Below are positions 8,475 to 16,441 of a DNA stretch of 64,000 bases, piece after piece (the stretch's first letter is position 1; every line of letters starts with the position of its first letter). Source of the DNA: JANYJZ01 sp964523395 (GTDB lineage: Bacteria > Bacteroidota > Ignavibacteria > UBA10030 > SZUA-254); contig CAZFXS010000007.1 in assembly GCA_964523395.1 (NCBI GenBank), forward strand, positions 166,018 through 230,017, in the 5' to 3' direction. The translations under genes were made by a program, and so were the position numbers. Under the pieces are notes generated by a model, which worked only from the letters and a program-made list of their open reading frames with translations, had not been told where the DNA came from and ran no database searches.

Positions 8475-8834
8475 ATGCCTGTTATAAATACAAGGGAGGA
8501 AGTTTTAACTTTGGGATGGCTTTATATTTTACTTTGTGCTGATGGCACGTATTATGTTGGTAGCACCAATAACCTTACTCGTCGAATGAAAGAGCATGCG
8601 CGAGGATCCGGTTCTGGATATACCTCTCAACGGTTGCCGTTGAAGTTGGTTTTCGCTCGCGAATACAAAAGGATAAAAACTGCAAGGGGAGCGGAATTAA
8701 AGGTTAAAAAATGGTCGAGAAAGAAAAAAGAAGCGCTTGTTCAAGGAGATTTTGAAATGCTTCATATTCTTTCGCAATGTAGAAACAAATCTCATTATTC
8801 GTTTAACCCTAAGGCAAGAAGTGAAAATGTGTGA
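8475..8834 (+). CDS. GIY-YIG domain endonuclease (UvrC N-terminal-like, URI family)
   Basis: Up to 119 residues with a complete small GIY-YIG domain: GWLYILLC (14-21), YYVGSTNNLTRRMKEH (27-42) holding the catalytic arginine region, then GSGSGYT and a conserved glutamate in the ARGAELKVKKWSRKKKEA helix. Single-domain proteins like this are metal-dependent nucleases of mostly unknown role. The ATG at 8475 gives 12 extra residues; a TTG at 8511, 10 bp after GGGAGGA, would start right at the domain (107 aa) and is plausible. The gene is framed by hairpins of one repeat family 8 bp before the ATG and 6 bp after the stop, which suggests a link between nuclease and repeat. Confidence 0.88.
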   Translation: MPVINTREEVLTLGWLYILLCADGTYYVGSTNNLTRRMKEHARGSGSGYTSQRLPLKLVFAREYKRIKTARGAELKVKKWSRKKKEALVQGDFEMLHILSQCRNKSHYSFNPKARSENV

Positions 8835-8839
8835 TAATT

Positions 8840-8892
8840 CAGATGCCTCGGCTCCGCTCGGCATCTGACCCTGAGCGGAGTCGAAGGGTCAG
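8840..8892 (+). repeat. Palindromic repeat doublet, core family A, copies 2 and 3 in inverted orientation
   Basis: Two hairpins overlapping by 3 bp. Copy 2 (8840-8867): arms CAGATGCC and GGCATCTG around TCGGCTCCGCTC, which is the core on the opposite strand. Copy 3 (8865-8892): arms CTGACCC and GGGTCAG around TGAGCGGAGTCGAA. Head-to-head pairs like this are the layout of bacterial REP/BIME doublets. It immediately follows the GIY-YIG stop codon. Confidence 0.85.
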
Positions 8893-9075
8893 ATAAAAAA
8901 CCAGATGCAAAAAGTGAGCATCTTGAACAAGATTAGGTTAGGTTCTACCTCATCTTTTATCCTTCTCCCAATAAGGAGAGGATAACATGTGTTGACTCTT
9001 GTAACTCGTCCCTTATTTTGGTACATTCCTACGTTTATTTCTCGAACCAATACAATGTTCAAAGGAGTATATTTC

Positions 9076-9846
9076 ATGCGCAAAGTGTGGCCAGTTATTA
9101 TTTGCTTACTCGTGTTCAGTATTTCCGGGCTCATCGCTCAAATCGAAGAACAAGAAGAGCCGGTTCCGCCGAAGCGGGCTGTTCAGGCAAAGCTTGGCGG
9201 CGGGCTGGGCCTTACATCGAATTGGCTGATGCTTGATCTGGATCCGCTGAACCGCGTGCTCGCGGGTGCGAATGCCACACCGTTTGATCACAATAGTCTG
9301 TTTATGACGGGCGGCCAGGTCTATGCATATGTTCTATTCGTGCCGAATGTGCGCGTTGGTTTTCTCGGTGCCGGGGGAAGCATGGAGTCGTCTTCGCTTG
9401 AACAATCAACCAACACCAGGCGGAATGTCGATCTTTCCGTTGGTATGGGGGGAGCAAGTATTGATTATGTTATACCGCTGATGCCTCGTCTGGATCTTAC
9501 AGTCGGGACAGTGCTGGGAGGCGGATATATGAAACTCAAAATGACGCGTGATGACGGAACAGGAAAAGTGTGGGGGGATTTGTGGAATGAATATGGAAGT
9601 CAGCAGCCGGCTCAGGAATACACGAGAACGCTTGAAGGAACATTTTTTGTGTACCAGCCATCAGTCAATCTCGAATTTGCAATTCTCCGCTGGCTGGGAG
9701 TGAGGGCGGGTGTGAGTTATCTCGGTGCTGTTGATGCCGACTGGAAACTGGACAATACCTATGATGTTTCCGGTGTGCCGGATGATGTAAACGCGAAAGG
9801 ATTTATGATTAATGCGGGAGTGTTTGTGGGGACGTTTGTGTTTTAA
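9076..9846 (+). CDS. Secreted outer-membrane beta-barrel protein, unknown function
   Basis: 256 residues from the ATG at 9076, chosen because AAAGGAG lies 9 bp before it and because it opens a signal peptide (MRKVWPVIICLLVFSISGLIAQ). The mature part is glycine-rich with alternating hydrophobic strands (for example AILRWLGVRAGVSYLGAVD) and ends FVGTFVF, a terminal aromatic as in outer-membrane barrels. I do not recognise a named family. It is convergent with the lipoprotein-like gene on the other strand. Confidence 0.75.
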   Translation: MRKVWPVIICLLVFSISGLIAQIEEQEEPVPPKRAVQAKLGGGLGLTSNWLMLDLDPLNRVLAGANATPFDHNSLFMTGGQVYAYVLFVPNVRVGFLGAGGSMESSSLEQSTNTRRNVDLSVGMGGASIDYVIPLMPRLDLTVGTVLGGGYMKLKMTRDDGTGKVWGDLWNEYGSQQPAQEYTRTLEGTFFVYQPSVNLEFAILRWLGVRAGVSYLGAVDADWKLDNTYDVSGVPDDVNAKGFMINAGVFVGTFVF

Positions 9847-9879
9847 ATGGATCGGGATATTTTTAAGCGATTTTGAAGT

Positions 9880-10497
9880 TTATGCGGTTTCTAAAGGAAT
9901 GTACAGATGTTCATTGATTTTTCTAAATGTTAATGGTGTTATAATGGTCTGCACACCATGTATGGTAATCGTTTCCAATATGAGTTCGCACTCTTCGTAC
10001 TTCCGGAAGGGTGCTGAGAATGTCAAAACTATTCTTTTTGTTTCGTTTGAAAGTGAAAGGATAGATGGTGGCATTGATTTCGAAGGATCATAATTATCAC
10101 CCTCAATTAAGACCGACTCGAAAGGACAAGTCGGCTTACCTGCAAAAATTAATTTGATTTTGGATAAATCCAGATACATCGAATCATTTTTACTTTCAAC
10201 TGTCAACCATACACGACCATCATTATAGGAAGAGAGATGAACCGGAGTGGGTATGACTGGTAATGCCGGAGGTCCTATCCAGAGCGGGAGTTTGTCGCAA
10301 GTAATGGGTCCTACTTTGATAGAGAAATTTTGATCGGAAAAAATGAATCCTCGTCCTGAAGACGATTCTATCTCTGCCCATCCCCATCCCGCCGATTGTA
10401 TAAAAAAGGTATCGCGGGATGTAATTGAAGAACAGTGGAAGAAACATGTACTCAGTAAAGCAGTAATTAAAACAATATAAAACGATCTATGTTTCAT
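9880..10497 (-). CDS. Putative secreted or lipoprotein, unknown function
   Basis: 205 residues. The ATG at 10497 overlaps the stop of the upstream acyl-CoA ligase (ATGA), which decides this start over one 36 bp earlier. The N-terminus is a short hydrophobic segment ending in LLSTC and CFFHCSS; Cys18 or Cys22 could be lipidated, but neither fits the lipobox well. The remainder looks like a small beta-rich extracytoplasmic domain without known motifs. The coupling to a CoA ligase may be only positional. Confidence 0.65.
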   Translation of the reverse strand: MKHRSFYIVLITALLSTCFFHCSSITSRDTFFIQSAGWGWAEIESSSGRGFIFSDQNFSIKVGPITCDKLPLWIGPPALPVIPTPVHLSSYNDGRVWLTVESKNDSMYLDLSKIKLIFAGKPTCPFESVLIEGDNYDPSKSMPPSILSLSNETKRIVLTFSAPFRKYEECELILETITIHGVQTIITPLTFRKINEHLYIPLETA

Positions 10498-12221
10498 GTA
10501 TGTTTGCTCGTAGAAAATTGTATGCTCTTCCATTGCTCAAACAACGGCTTTAATTTCCCGCGCTGATATTTTCCTGTTGATGTAACCGGTATGTCATTTC
10601 CAAAGATGACAACTTTTGGGCACTTCTGATACGGAAAGAGTTTTCGGCAATACGAGATAACATCTTCCTGTGTGATTGAAATTCCGTCTTTGGGCTGAAT
10701 ATACGCCCCGACTTCTTCTCCATACCAATCGTTATCAAAACCGACGGCAAGTCCCGCTTTTACGCCAGGCATATTCATCAGTGCTTCATCGATTTCAAAC
10801 GGGGAGATGTTGATGCCTCCGCGGATGATGAGTTCCTTGATCCTGCCGGTAATAAAAAAGAATTTTCTTCCCTGTTCATCCGTTTTATAAAATCCCTCAT
10901 CACCGCTCCTGAACCATCCGAACGCGAACGTCGTTTCGTTTGCCCCGGGATTAGCGAAATACTCCTTCATCACGTTATGTCCGCGTATGACAATCTCACC
11001 CTTTGTTCCTTCCGGCAGTTCATTGCCATGGTCGTCGTGGATTGCCATTTCATTGCATGGAATCGGGACCCCGATTGAAGGAAAACCGTGAACGCTGAGC
11101 CAGTCACGGTGCTCTTTTTCTGTGAGATCAAGAGGAAGAAAACACGAGTAACAAGTTGTTTCCGAAAGACCATACCCGTGCATGATCGGAATATGGAAAT
11201 GGTCTTCAAACTTCATCGCAAGTTCGACCGTCAGCGGTCCCGCACCACAGATGATGTGACGAAATTTGGAAAGTTCGTACTTCGACATATCAAGGTGTTC
11301 ATGCAGAAGAAACTGCAACAACGTCGGGACGACGCTGACAACCTGCACATGATCGTTGGCAATACGCTCAAAAAATTTTCCGGAATGAAATTTCTGGTTG
11401 AGCACAACGCTTCCACCGTAGTACATCGGCGTCATAAGCGTTACCACGGTACCGTTGACATGATGGATCGGAAGGACGCACATCATCCGGTCGCCCTCTT
11501 TCAATCCGTGCCATGCGGAAATTTCCTTTGCATCTATAAGCAGATTGTATTGCGTGAGAACAACTCCTTTAGGGTTTCCGGTTGTGCCGGAAGTGTAGAC
11601 GATGAGAGCTTCGTCATCCGGGGAAATGTCAGACAGATTTTGAATTTCGGATTTTAAATTGCGGATTGACGTATGAAACTCAATTTCCCTTTCTCCTCTG
11701 CTCTTCGTTTCCCCTGCCTGTGAAAGATCCGAAACCTCAACGATCGTAATTGTACCGCCAATTTCTCCAATAATCCGCTTCATCCGCTGTCCAAATTCTT
11801 CTCTCACAAACGCAAGCTTAGTTCCTGAGTTTTGCAAAATATAACCGATGCGTTTATCGTCTTCACCGACATTGACCGGGACAACCACCGCGCCGATCAT
11901 CCACGCGGCAAAATACTGGACCACAGTGTCGGCATGATTATACGCGACCGTGGCAATCCTGTCGCCGCGGGAAATATTTTGGGCTGAAAGAAAATGAGCC
12001 GTTTTGCAGACGAGCTCATAGAACTGCGCGTATGAATATTCACTTCTTCCGGATTGGTCGGAATAATAAATGAGCCAGGGTGCGGAGGCGTGTTTTTCGA
12101 CCTGTTGCTGTAACAGGTCTCCAATGTTGTTGTATGGAACCTGAAAGGCGGAGGGAGGGATGCCGTTAACCGTACGTGCTTTGAAAATGTTTGATTGGGT
12201 CAATGCGGATGAGTTACTCAT
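10494..12221 (-). CDS. AMP-dependent acyl/aryl-CoA ligase
   Basis: 575-residue ANL-superfamily ligase that activates a carboxylic acid with ATP and CoA. Motifs: P-loop YTSGTTGNPKG (209-219), GYGLSETT, the FRSGDEGFY block, and a C-terminal domain with the family lysine in PVTSTGKYQRGKL. The acid is unknown; position at the end of the tyrosine catabolic cluster hints at an aromatic or fatty acid. Residues 186-196 (IRNLKSEIQNL) are encoded by a DNA repeat inserted in frame just before the P-loop (see separate entry). The downstream lipoprotein gene is translationally coupled. Confidence 0.9.
   Translation of the reverse strand: MSNSSALTQSNIFKARTVNGIPPSAFQVPYNNIGDLLQQQVEKHASAPWLIYYSDQSGRSEYSYAQFYELVCKTAHFLSAQNISRGDRIATVAYNHADTVVQYFAAWMIGAVVVPVNVGEDDKRIGYILQNSGTKLAFVREEFGQRMKRIIGEIGGTITIVEVSDLSQAGETKSRGEREIEFHTSIRNLKSEIQNLSDISPDDEALIVYTSGTTGNPKGVVLTQYNLLIDAKEISAWHGLKEGDRMMCVLPIHHVNGTVVTLMTPMYYGGSVVLNQKFHSGKFFERIANDHVQVVSVVPTLLQFLLHEHLDMSKYELSKFRHIICGAGPLTVELAMKFEDHFHIPIMHGYGLSETTCYSCFLPLDLTEKEHRDWLSVHGFPSIGVPIPCNEMAIHDDHGNELPEGTKGEIVIRGHNVMKEYFANPGANETTFAFGWFRSGDEGFYKTDEQGRKFFFITGRIKELIIRGGINISPFEIDEALMNMPGVKAGLAVGFDNDWYGEEVGAYIQPKDGISITQEDVISYCRKLFPYQKCPKVVIFGNDIPVTSTGKYQRGKLKPLFEQWKSIQFSTSKHT
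11634..11666 (-). repeat. In-frame dispersed repeat inside the CoA ligase gene
   Basis: On the coding (minus) strand this stretch reads as two imperfect copies of a roughly 14-bp unit, AATCCGCAATTTAA then AATCCGAAATTCAA. It encodes IRNLKSEIQNL, which has no counterpart I know of in ANL ligases and lies in the linker before the P-loop. Related fragments occur between genes near 568-584 and 4683-4722, so the unit is dispersed. The insertion keeps the frame. Confidence 0.6.
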
Positions 12222-12291
12222 TCAAAAAAGCTCGGAAACGGCGGGAAAATTACACAGGCAACGGTTATCTCACATCGCATATCGAACATTA

Positions 12292-12915
12292 TTATTTTTT
12301 CGCCGTTTCAACCCCCGGCCGCACCATCTCGAACCGGTCTTTTGTCCGTGAGTACATCGGTCCGCCCATCCTTCCGATAGGATGAAACTTATCGGGGTCG
12401 ATGCGGAAGTTGTCAAATAATTCATCGGCGATATGGAAGCGGAGTATTTCACCGAATACAGTGCATCCGCCGCCCGGTCCATTACCGAATTTGATTGTCT
12501 GGACCAGTTTACATTCCATGCTGATTTTTGATTCTTTTACGCGCGGCGCCTTTACCAAATCACTGGGAATTGCGGTTAAGCCGGAAAGCGCAAACTCGTC
12601 AACGTTAGGAGGAACATCTGCAGAAGTTGCGTTCATTTGTGCCGCGAACTCTTCCGAAACAATATTTACAACAAATTCTTTTGTTGCCTCCACATTATTC
12701 AGCGTATCTTTGTATGCGCCGTCTTTTCTGATGACTGTGGAAAAAAGAATAATCGGAGGGTTCGAACAAACACCGTTAAAAAAACTGTAGGGCGCAAGAT
12801 TACGGATACCATCCTTGCTGAGCGAGGAAACAAACGCGATCGGCCGTGGTACAATCGAGCCGATCATGAGTTTGTAAATGTTATTGTGGTCGTGTTGGGA
12901 AGGGTCGATAATCAA
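12292..12915 (-). CDS. Flavin reductase-like domain protein (FMN-binding split barrel)
   Basis: 207 residues with the flavin reductase-like fold: IGSIVPRPIAFVSS near the start, APYSFFNGVCSNPP, and a later SKISMECKLVQ/GPGGGCTVFGEI region. Members bind FMN and are often partners of oxygenases or uncharacterised. I set the start at a TTG (12915) because GGAG lies 7 bp before it and the protein then begins MIIDPSQ, as relatives do; a longer reading to 13059 would translate repeat DNA. The gene lies inside the tyrosine catabolic cluster, between homogentisate dioxygenase and the CoA ligase. Confidence 0.85.
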   Translation of the reverse strand: MIIDPSQHDHNNIYKLMIGSIVPRPIAFVSSLSKDGIRNLAPYSFFNGVCSNPPIILFSTVIRKDGAYKDTLNNVEATKEFVVNIVSEEFAAQMNATSADVPPNVDEFALSGLTAIPSDLVKAPRVKESKISMECKLVQTIKFGNGPGGGCTVFGEILRFHIADELFDNFRIDPDKFHPIGRMGGPMYSRTKDRFEMVRPGVETAKK

Positions 12916-12930
12916 AGTTGAAACTCCATA

Positions 12931-13001
12931 AGTTTTGAGGTTTGAGTTTTGGGTTTTTTGGAAAAATGAAACTGCAAATCTCAAAACCCAATTCTCAAAA
13001 C
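12931..13001. repeat. T/G-rich imperfect inverted repeat downstream of hmgA
   Basis: Left arm units TTTTGAGGTTTGAGTTTTGGG and right arm CTCAAAACCCAATTCTCAAAA flank a short centre. A second copy of the same type lies at 14176-14243, on the other side of hmgA, and a single arm at 60755-60781. It occupies the spacer between hmgA and the flavin reductase gene. Confidence 0.6.
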
Positions 13002-13022
13002 AGTGTTTTTCTAAATCCGCTG

Positions 13023-14123
13023 TTATTTTTCCATCCAGCTTTTCCAGTAATCTTTCCATTCGACCGCTTCACCGGCAGGGAGGACATTTATTGGGTTCAG
13101 GCCGTCAAGCATCACTGCGTATTCATCGGTGTGTGTTTTCGCCGCCTGATTTTTCAATGCTTTCGGGTGCGGACCGTGGTGAATCCCTCTCGGATGCAGT
13201 GTAATCATGCCCGGGCCAATGTTATCGCGGCTGAAGAAGTTTCCATCGTGATAAAAAATAAATTCATCGTAGTCCGTATTGCGATGGAAGAACGGAACTT
13301 TAAGAGCTTCGGGATCATCTTCCAAAGGCCGGGGGAGAAAACTGCAGACGACAGCTCCTTCTGTAACGAATGTTGTGTGAGCGCTGGGTGGAAGATGCGC
13401 ACGCGGACTCATGATTGGACGGATATCCCGCATGTTAAGTTTCCAGACTGTCAGGTCGCCCTTCCATCCTACGACATCGATCGGATTGAAGGGATAGACG
13501 ACGGATGAAAATTCATCATCAACTTTTATTCTGACTTCCCATTCACGGTTATCGTCAAGATTGGGTTTCGGCTCCGGTGTTATAATGATTGCAGGATCAT
13601 AGAGCGCGTGCTGACCGATCAGGCCTTTGTCCGGCTGTTCAAATTCGGTTTTTGATTGAATGATGAGGAAAAAATTGTCCTTTGACTTCGGGATGATGCG
13701 ATACGTGACTGCGCGGGGAATATTGAGATAATCTCCCTTTTCAAAATCGAGAGGGCCGAAATCCGTCTCAATTATTCCTTCGCCCCGATGTATAAAAATT
13801 AATTCATCGCCGTCGGCATTACGGTAATAAAAAGGCATCGGCTCACTGCGGCGCGAGACGTATAAGCGCACATCGTTGTTTCCGAGAAAGGCAACAGGTG
13901 ATCCTTTGGGGTCGGTTTGGTCTGATGGCTGAAGCTTGTTGCAGTCGATGCAGTGTGGTTTGAGTTTTCCTTCAAACCGTATCCAGCCTGTCGGAGGATG
14001 TTTATGATAAAGGTGGGCGGACTTTCCAAGAAATCCTTTTCGCCCATGCTCTTCTTCATACGTACCGTCCGGTAACCCGACGTGCGCCTGCTTTGCGGTT
14101 TTGCCCTTCTGTAATGGATACAT
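13023..14123 (-). CDS. hmgA: Homogentisate 1,2-dioxygenase
   Basis: Fe(II) ring-cleaving enzyme turning homogentisate into maleylacetoacetate. The 366-residue protein keeps the three iron ligands: His280 in FFHRN, Glu287 in DYDEF and His316 in IHHGPHP, matching the order of the human enzyme. It is shorter than the roughly 440-residue classical form, in line with a compact bacterial type. Neighbours are a FAH-type hydrolase and HPPD on the same strand, so the assignment is supported by pathway context. No isomerase for maleylacetoacetate is seen; the hydrolase may act on the unisomerised product, or the isomerase may be elsewhere. Confidence 0.93.
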   Translation of the reverse strand: MYPLQKGKTAKQAHVGLPDGTYEEEHGRKGFLGKSAHLYHKHPPTGWIRFEGKLKPHCIDCNKLQPSDQTDPKGSPVAFLGNNDVRLYVSRRSEPMPFYYRNADGDELIFIHRGEGIIETDFGPLDFEKGDYLNIPRAVTYRIIPKSKDNFFLIIQSKTEFEQPDKGLIGQHALYDPAIIITPEPKPNLDDNREWEVRIKVDDEFSSVVYPFNPIDVVGWKGDLTVWKLNMRDIRPIMSPRAHLPPSAHTTFVTEGAVVCSFLPRPLEDDPEALKVPFFHRNTDYDEFIFYHDGNFFSRDNIGPGMITLHPRGIHHGPHPKALKNQAAKTHTDEYAVMLDGLNPINVLPAGEAVEWKDYWKSWMEK

Positions 14124-14175
14124 AGATGTTTCCTTAGGTAATTATTGTAGGAATATGTTCAACAAATTTGGGAAG

Positions 14176-14243
14176 CGGTTTGAGGTTTGGGATTTGAGTT
14201 TTGTGTTGAAACGTCACAATTCTCAAACCCCGAAACACGAACC
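14176..14243. repeat. T/G-rich imperfect inverted repeat upstream of hmgA
   Basis: Same type as 12931-13001: GTTTGAGGTTTGGG and TTGAGTTTTGTG on the left, CACAATTCTCAAACCCCG on the right. It fills most of the spacer between fahA and hmgA, which are otherwise consecutive genes of the cluster. Confidence 0.55.
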
Positions 14244-14265
14244 GGTCTATTTCATTTACTGCTTC

Positions 14266-15252
14266 TTATTTTACTACTTTATTCCGAAGTATCCCAATTT
14301 TTTCGATTTCCAGTTCCATCACATCGCCGGGTTTGACCCAGCGGTCGAGTTCCAGTCCACAGCCGGTGCCGACGGTACCCGAACCGATTAAATCTCCGGG
14401 TGAGAGCGTTTCATCCTGCGACGCGAATGCAATCATCTTTTCAAATGAATGGGTGATGCTTCCGGAGTTCCCCTCTGACCAGATTTCTCCGTTAATTCTG
14501 GCGGTCATGTTCAAATTATATGGATCGCCGATTTCATCGGGAGTGACAAGGACGGGGCCGATAGCAGTTGCGAAATCTTTTCCCTTTGCCGGACCGAGCC
14601 TGACTTTCATTTCCTTGCGCTGGATGTCGCGTGCGCTGAAGTCGTTCATGACCGTGTAACCGGCAATGTAGTTTTTAGCTTCACTTTCGGGAATATTTCT
14701 CCCCAATTTTCCGATAATGACGGCAAGCTCAAGCTCGTAGTCAAATTTTTCAGTGAACGACGGCCATTGCACATCCTCGTCAGGACCGATAACACTCCAA
14801 TGCGCTCCTTTGTAATACGCGGGGAACTCATACCATTCCTTCGGCATTTCTTCTCCGCGTTTCTCAAATCCCTTTTTCACATGTTGCTCGAAGGCGTAAA
14901 AGTCGCGAATTGAAGCGGGACGGGGAAGCGGCGCTTTGAGTTTTACATCAGATGGTTTGAAGAGCAATGTTTCTTCATTCAAGCCGAGCGGGGTCGTTCC
15001 CTTTTTACGAACAGTTTGAAAATGATCGACTGCGGCTTTGGCAAATGTCATTGATGTTACTTCTCCCTGTAAAAAGAGAAGCATGTCAGCCGGGACTAAG
15101 GCATGTGTAAGGCGGTATGGCTGTGGCTCGCCTTTCATCCGGAGATGCCAGGCGCAGGTCGCGTGAAGGTCAAGGATTCCTTCCGGGAGTTGGACACCGA
15201 GCCGCTGGAATTTGCCGAGGGCGGTTTTTATTTCGAATGTGCAAAGGCGCAT
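14266..15252 (-). CDS. Fumarylacetoacetate hydrolase family protein
   Basis: 328 residues of the FAH fold. Blocks FDYELELAVIIGKLGRN, YTVMNDFSARDIQ and GPAKGKDFATAIGP carry the metal-binding acids and catalytic region of the family, and GSGTVGTGCGLE is the C-terminal FAH signature. In this cluster it should hydrolyse fumarylacetoacetate (or maleylacetoacetate) to fumarate and acetoacetate, the last step of tyrosine breakdown. Other FAH members are decarboxylases or acylpyruvases; the position beside HGD and HPPD makes the catabolic role most likely. It starts 9 bp after the HPPD stop. Confidence 0.92.
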   Translation of the reverse strand: MRLCTFEIKTALGKFQRLGVQLPEGILDLHATCAWHLRMKGEPQPYRLTHALVPADMLLFLQGEVTSMTFAKAAVDHFQTVRKKGTTPLGLNEETLLFKPSDVKLKAPLPRPASIRDFYAFEQHVKKGFEKRGEEMPKEWYEFPAYYKGAHWSVIGPDEDVQWPSFTEKFDYELELAVIIGKLGRNIPESEAKNYIAGYTVMNDFSARDIQRKEMKVRLGPAKGKDFATAIGPVLVTPDEIGDPYNLNMTARINGEIWSEGNSGSITHSFEKMIAFASQDETLSPGDLIGSGTVGTGCGLELDRWVKPGDVMELEIEKIGILRNKVVK

Positions 15253-15261
15253 GAGAGAAGC

Positions 15262-16395
15262 CTATAGATTTCCGCGAAGTTGTTGCTCGCGCTCAATGGA
15301 CTCAAAGAGCGCTTTGAAGTTGCCTTTGCCGAAACTCCTGCTTCCTTTGCGCTGGATACATTCGTAAAACAACGTCGGACGATCTTCGACAGGTTTGGTG
15401 AAGATCTGAAGCATGTATCCTTCGTCGTCTCGATCGACTAAAATACCGAGTTTCTTGAGTTCGTCAATCGGCTCGTCGATTTTTCCAACACGACTTTGGA
15501 GAGCATCGTAATAAGTTGTAGGAACTCTCAAAAATTCAACGCCACGTGCTGTAAGTTTTCCAACGGTTTCAATGATGTTGTCTGTTGCCATGGCAATATG
15601 TTGTACGCCCGGCGAACGGTAATATTCAAGATACTCTTCAATCTGGGATTTGCGTTTGCCCTGTGCCGGTTCGTTGATCGGAAATTTTATCCTGTCATTG
15701 CCATTTGCCATTACTTTCGACATCAGTGCCGAGTATTCTGTGGTAATATCTTTATCGTCAAAATGCTGATAAAGACGGAAGCCCATGACATTCATGTAAA
15801 ATTCAACCCACTTATTCATCTTGCCGAGTTCAACGTTGCCAACGCAGTGGTCAACGTACTTGAGTCCGACCGGTTGTCCGATGGTATCTTCTTTTTCAAC
15901 CGCACGGTATCCGGGCATGAACACGCCCTTATAATTTTTCCTCTCGACGAATGTATGAATGGTATCGCCATAAATTCCGATTGAAGATTTCTTTATTTCA
16001 CCAAACTCATCCTTGAATGTCGTTGGCTCCATGATACCGCGCGCGCCTCGTTTTGTTGTTTCGTGATACGCGGATTCGGCATCATCAACCCATAGCGCAA
16101 GGTCGCGTACACCGTCTCCATGAAGTTTAATATGGTCGGTGATGGCGTGGTCCGGCTGGAGTGGTGTTGTAAGGACAAAACGGATTTTTCCCTGTTGAAT
16201 CACATACGAAGCGCGGTCTCTTACGCCTGTTTCAAGTCCGGCGTATGCTACCAGCTTAAACCCGAACGCAGAGCGATAGTAGTATGAGCTTTGTTTGGCG
16301 TTGCCGACATAAAACTCTATGTAGTCGGTACCGTTGATTGGCAGGAAATCGGTTGTCGCTTTGTCGCTTGTTTCATGTGTAATTGATTGTGCCAT
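15262..16395 (-). CDS. hppD: 4-hydroxyphenylpyruvate dioxygenase
   Basis: Fe(II) enzyme converting 4-hydroxyphenylpyruvate to homogentisate. 377 residues with two VOC-fold halves; iron ligands His183 (VDHCVGN), His266 (VQHIAMA) and Glu345 (LFYECIQR), and the C-terminal helix SFGKGNFKALFESIEREQ typical of the family. GGAGACAT precedes the ATG at 16395. It is the first dioxygenase of the catabolic cluster, 46 bp after the aminotransferase gene, and probably shares its transcript. Confidence 0.96.
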   Translation of the reverse strand: MAQSITHETSDKATTDFLPINGTDYIEFYVGNAKQSSYYYRSAFGFKLVAYAGLETGVRDRASYVIQQGKIRFVLTTPLQPDHAITDHIKLHGDGVRDLALWVDDAESAYHETTKRGARGIMEPTTFKDEFGEIKKSSIGIYGDTIHTFVERKNYKGVFMPGYRAVEKEDTIGQPVGLKYVDHCVGNVELGKMNKWVEFYMNVMGFRLYQHFDDKDITTEYSALMSKVMANGNDRIKFPINEPAQGKRKSQIEEYLEYYRSPGVQHIAMATDNIIETVGKLTARGVEFLRVPTTYYDALQSRVGKIDEPIDELKKLGILVDRDDEGYMLQIFTKPVEDRPTLFYECIQRKGSRSFGKGNFKALFESIEREQQLRGNL

Positions 16396-16441
16396 GGAAT
16401 GTCTCCTTCGTAAATCTTATTTCAACTTCTGATAATACCGT

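Noticed and set aside
8889..9134. Minus-strand reading frame between the repeat doublet and the outer-membrane gene
   Set aside because: It covers the ribosome-binding site and signal peptide of the gene at 9076 and shows no protein features.
12916..13059. N-terminal extension of the flavin-reductase protein
   Set aside because: This stretch is a T/G-rich repeat; a TTG with GGAG gives the family-typical start at 12915.
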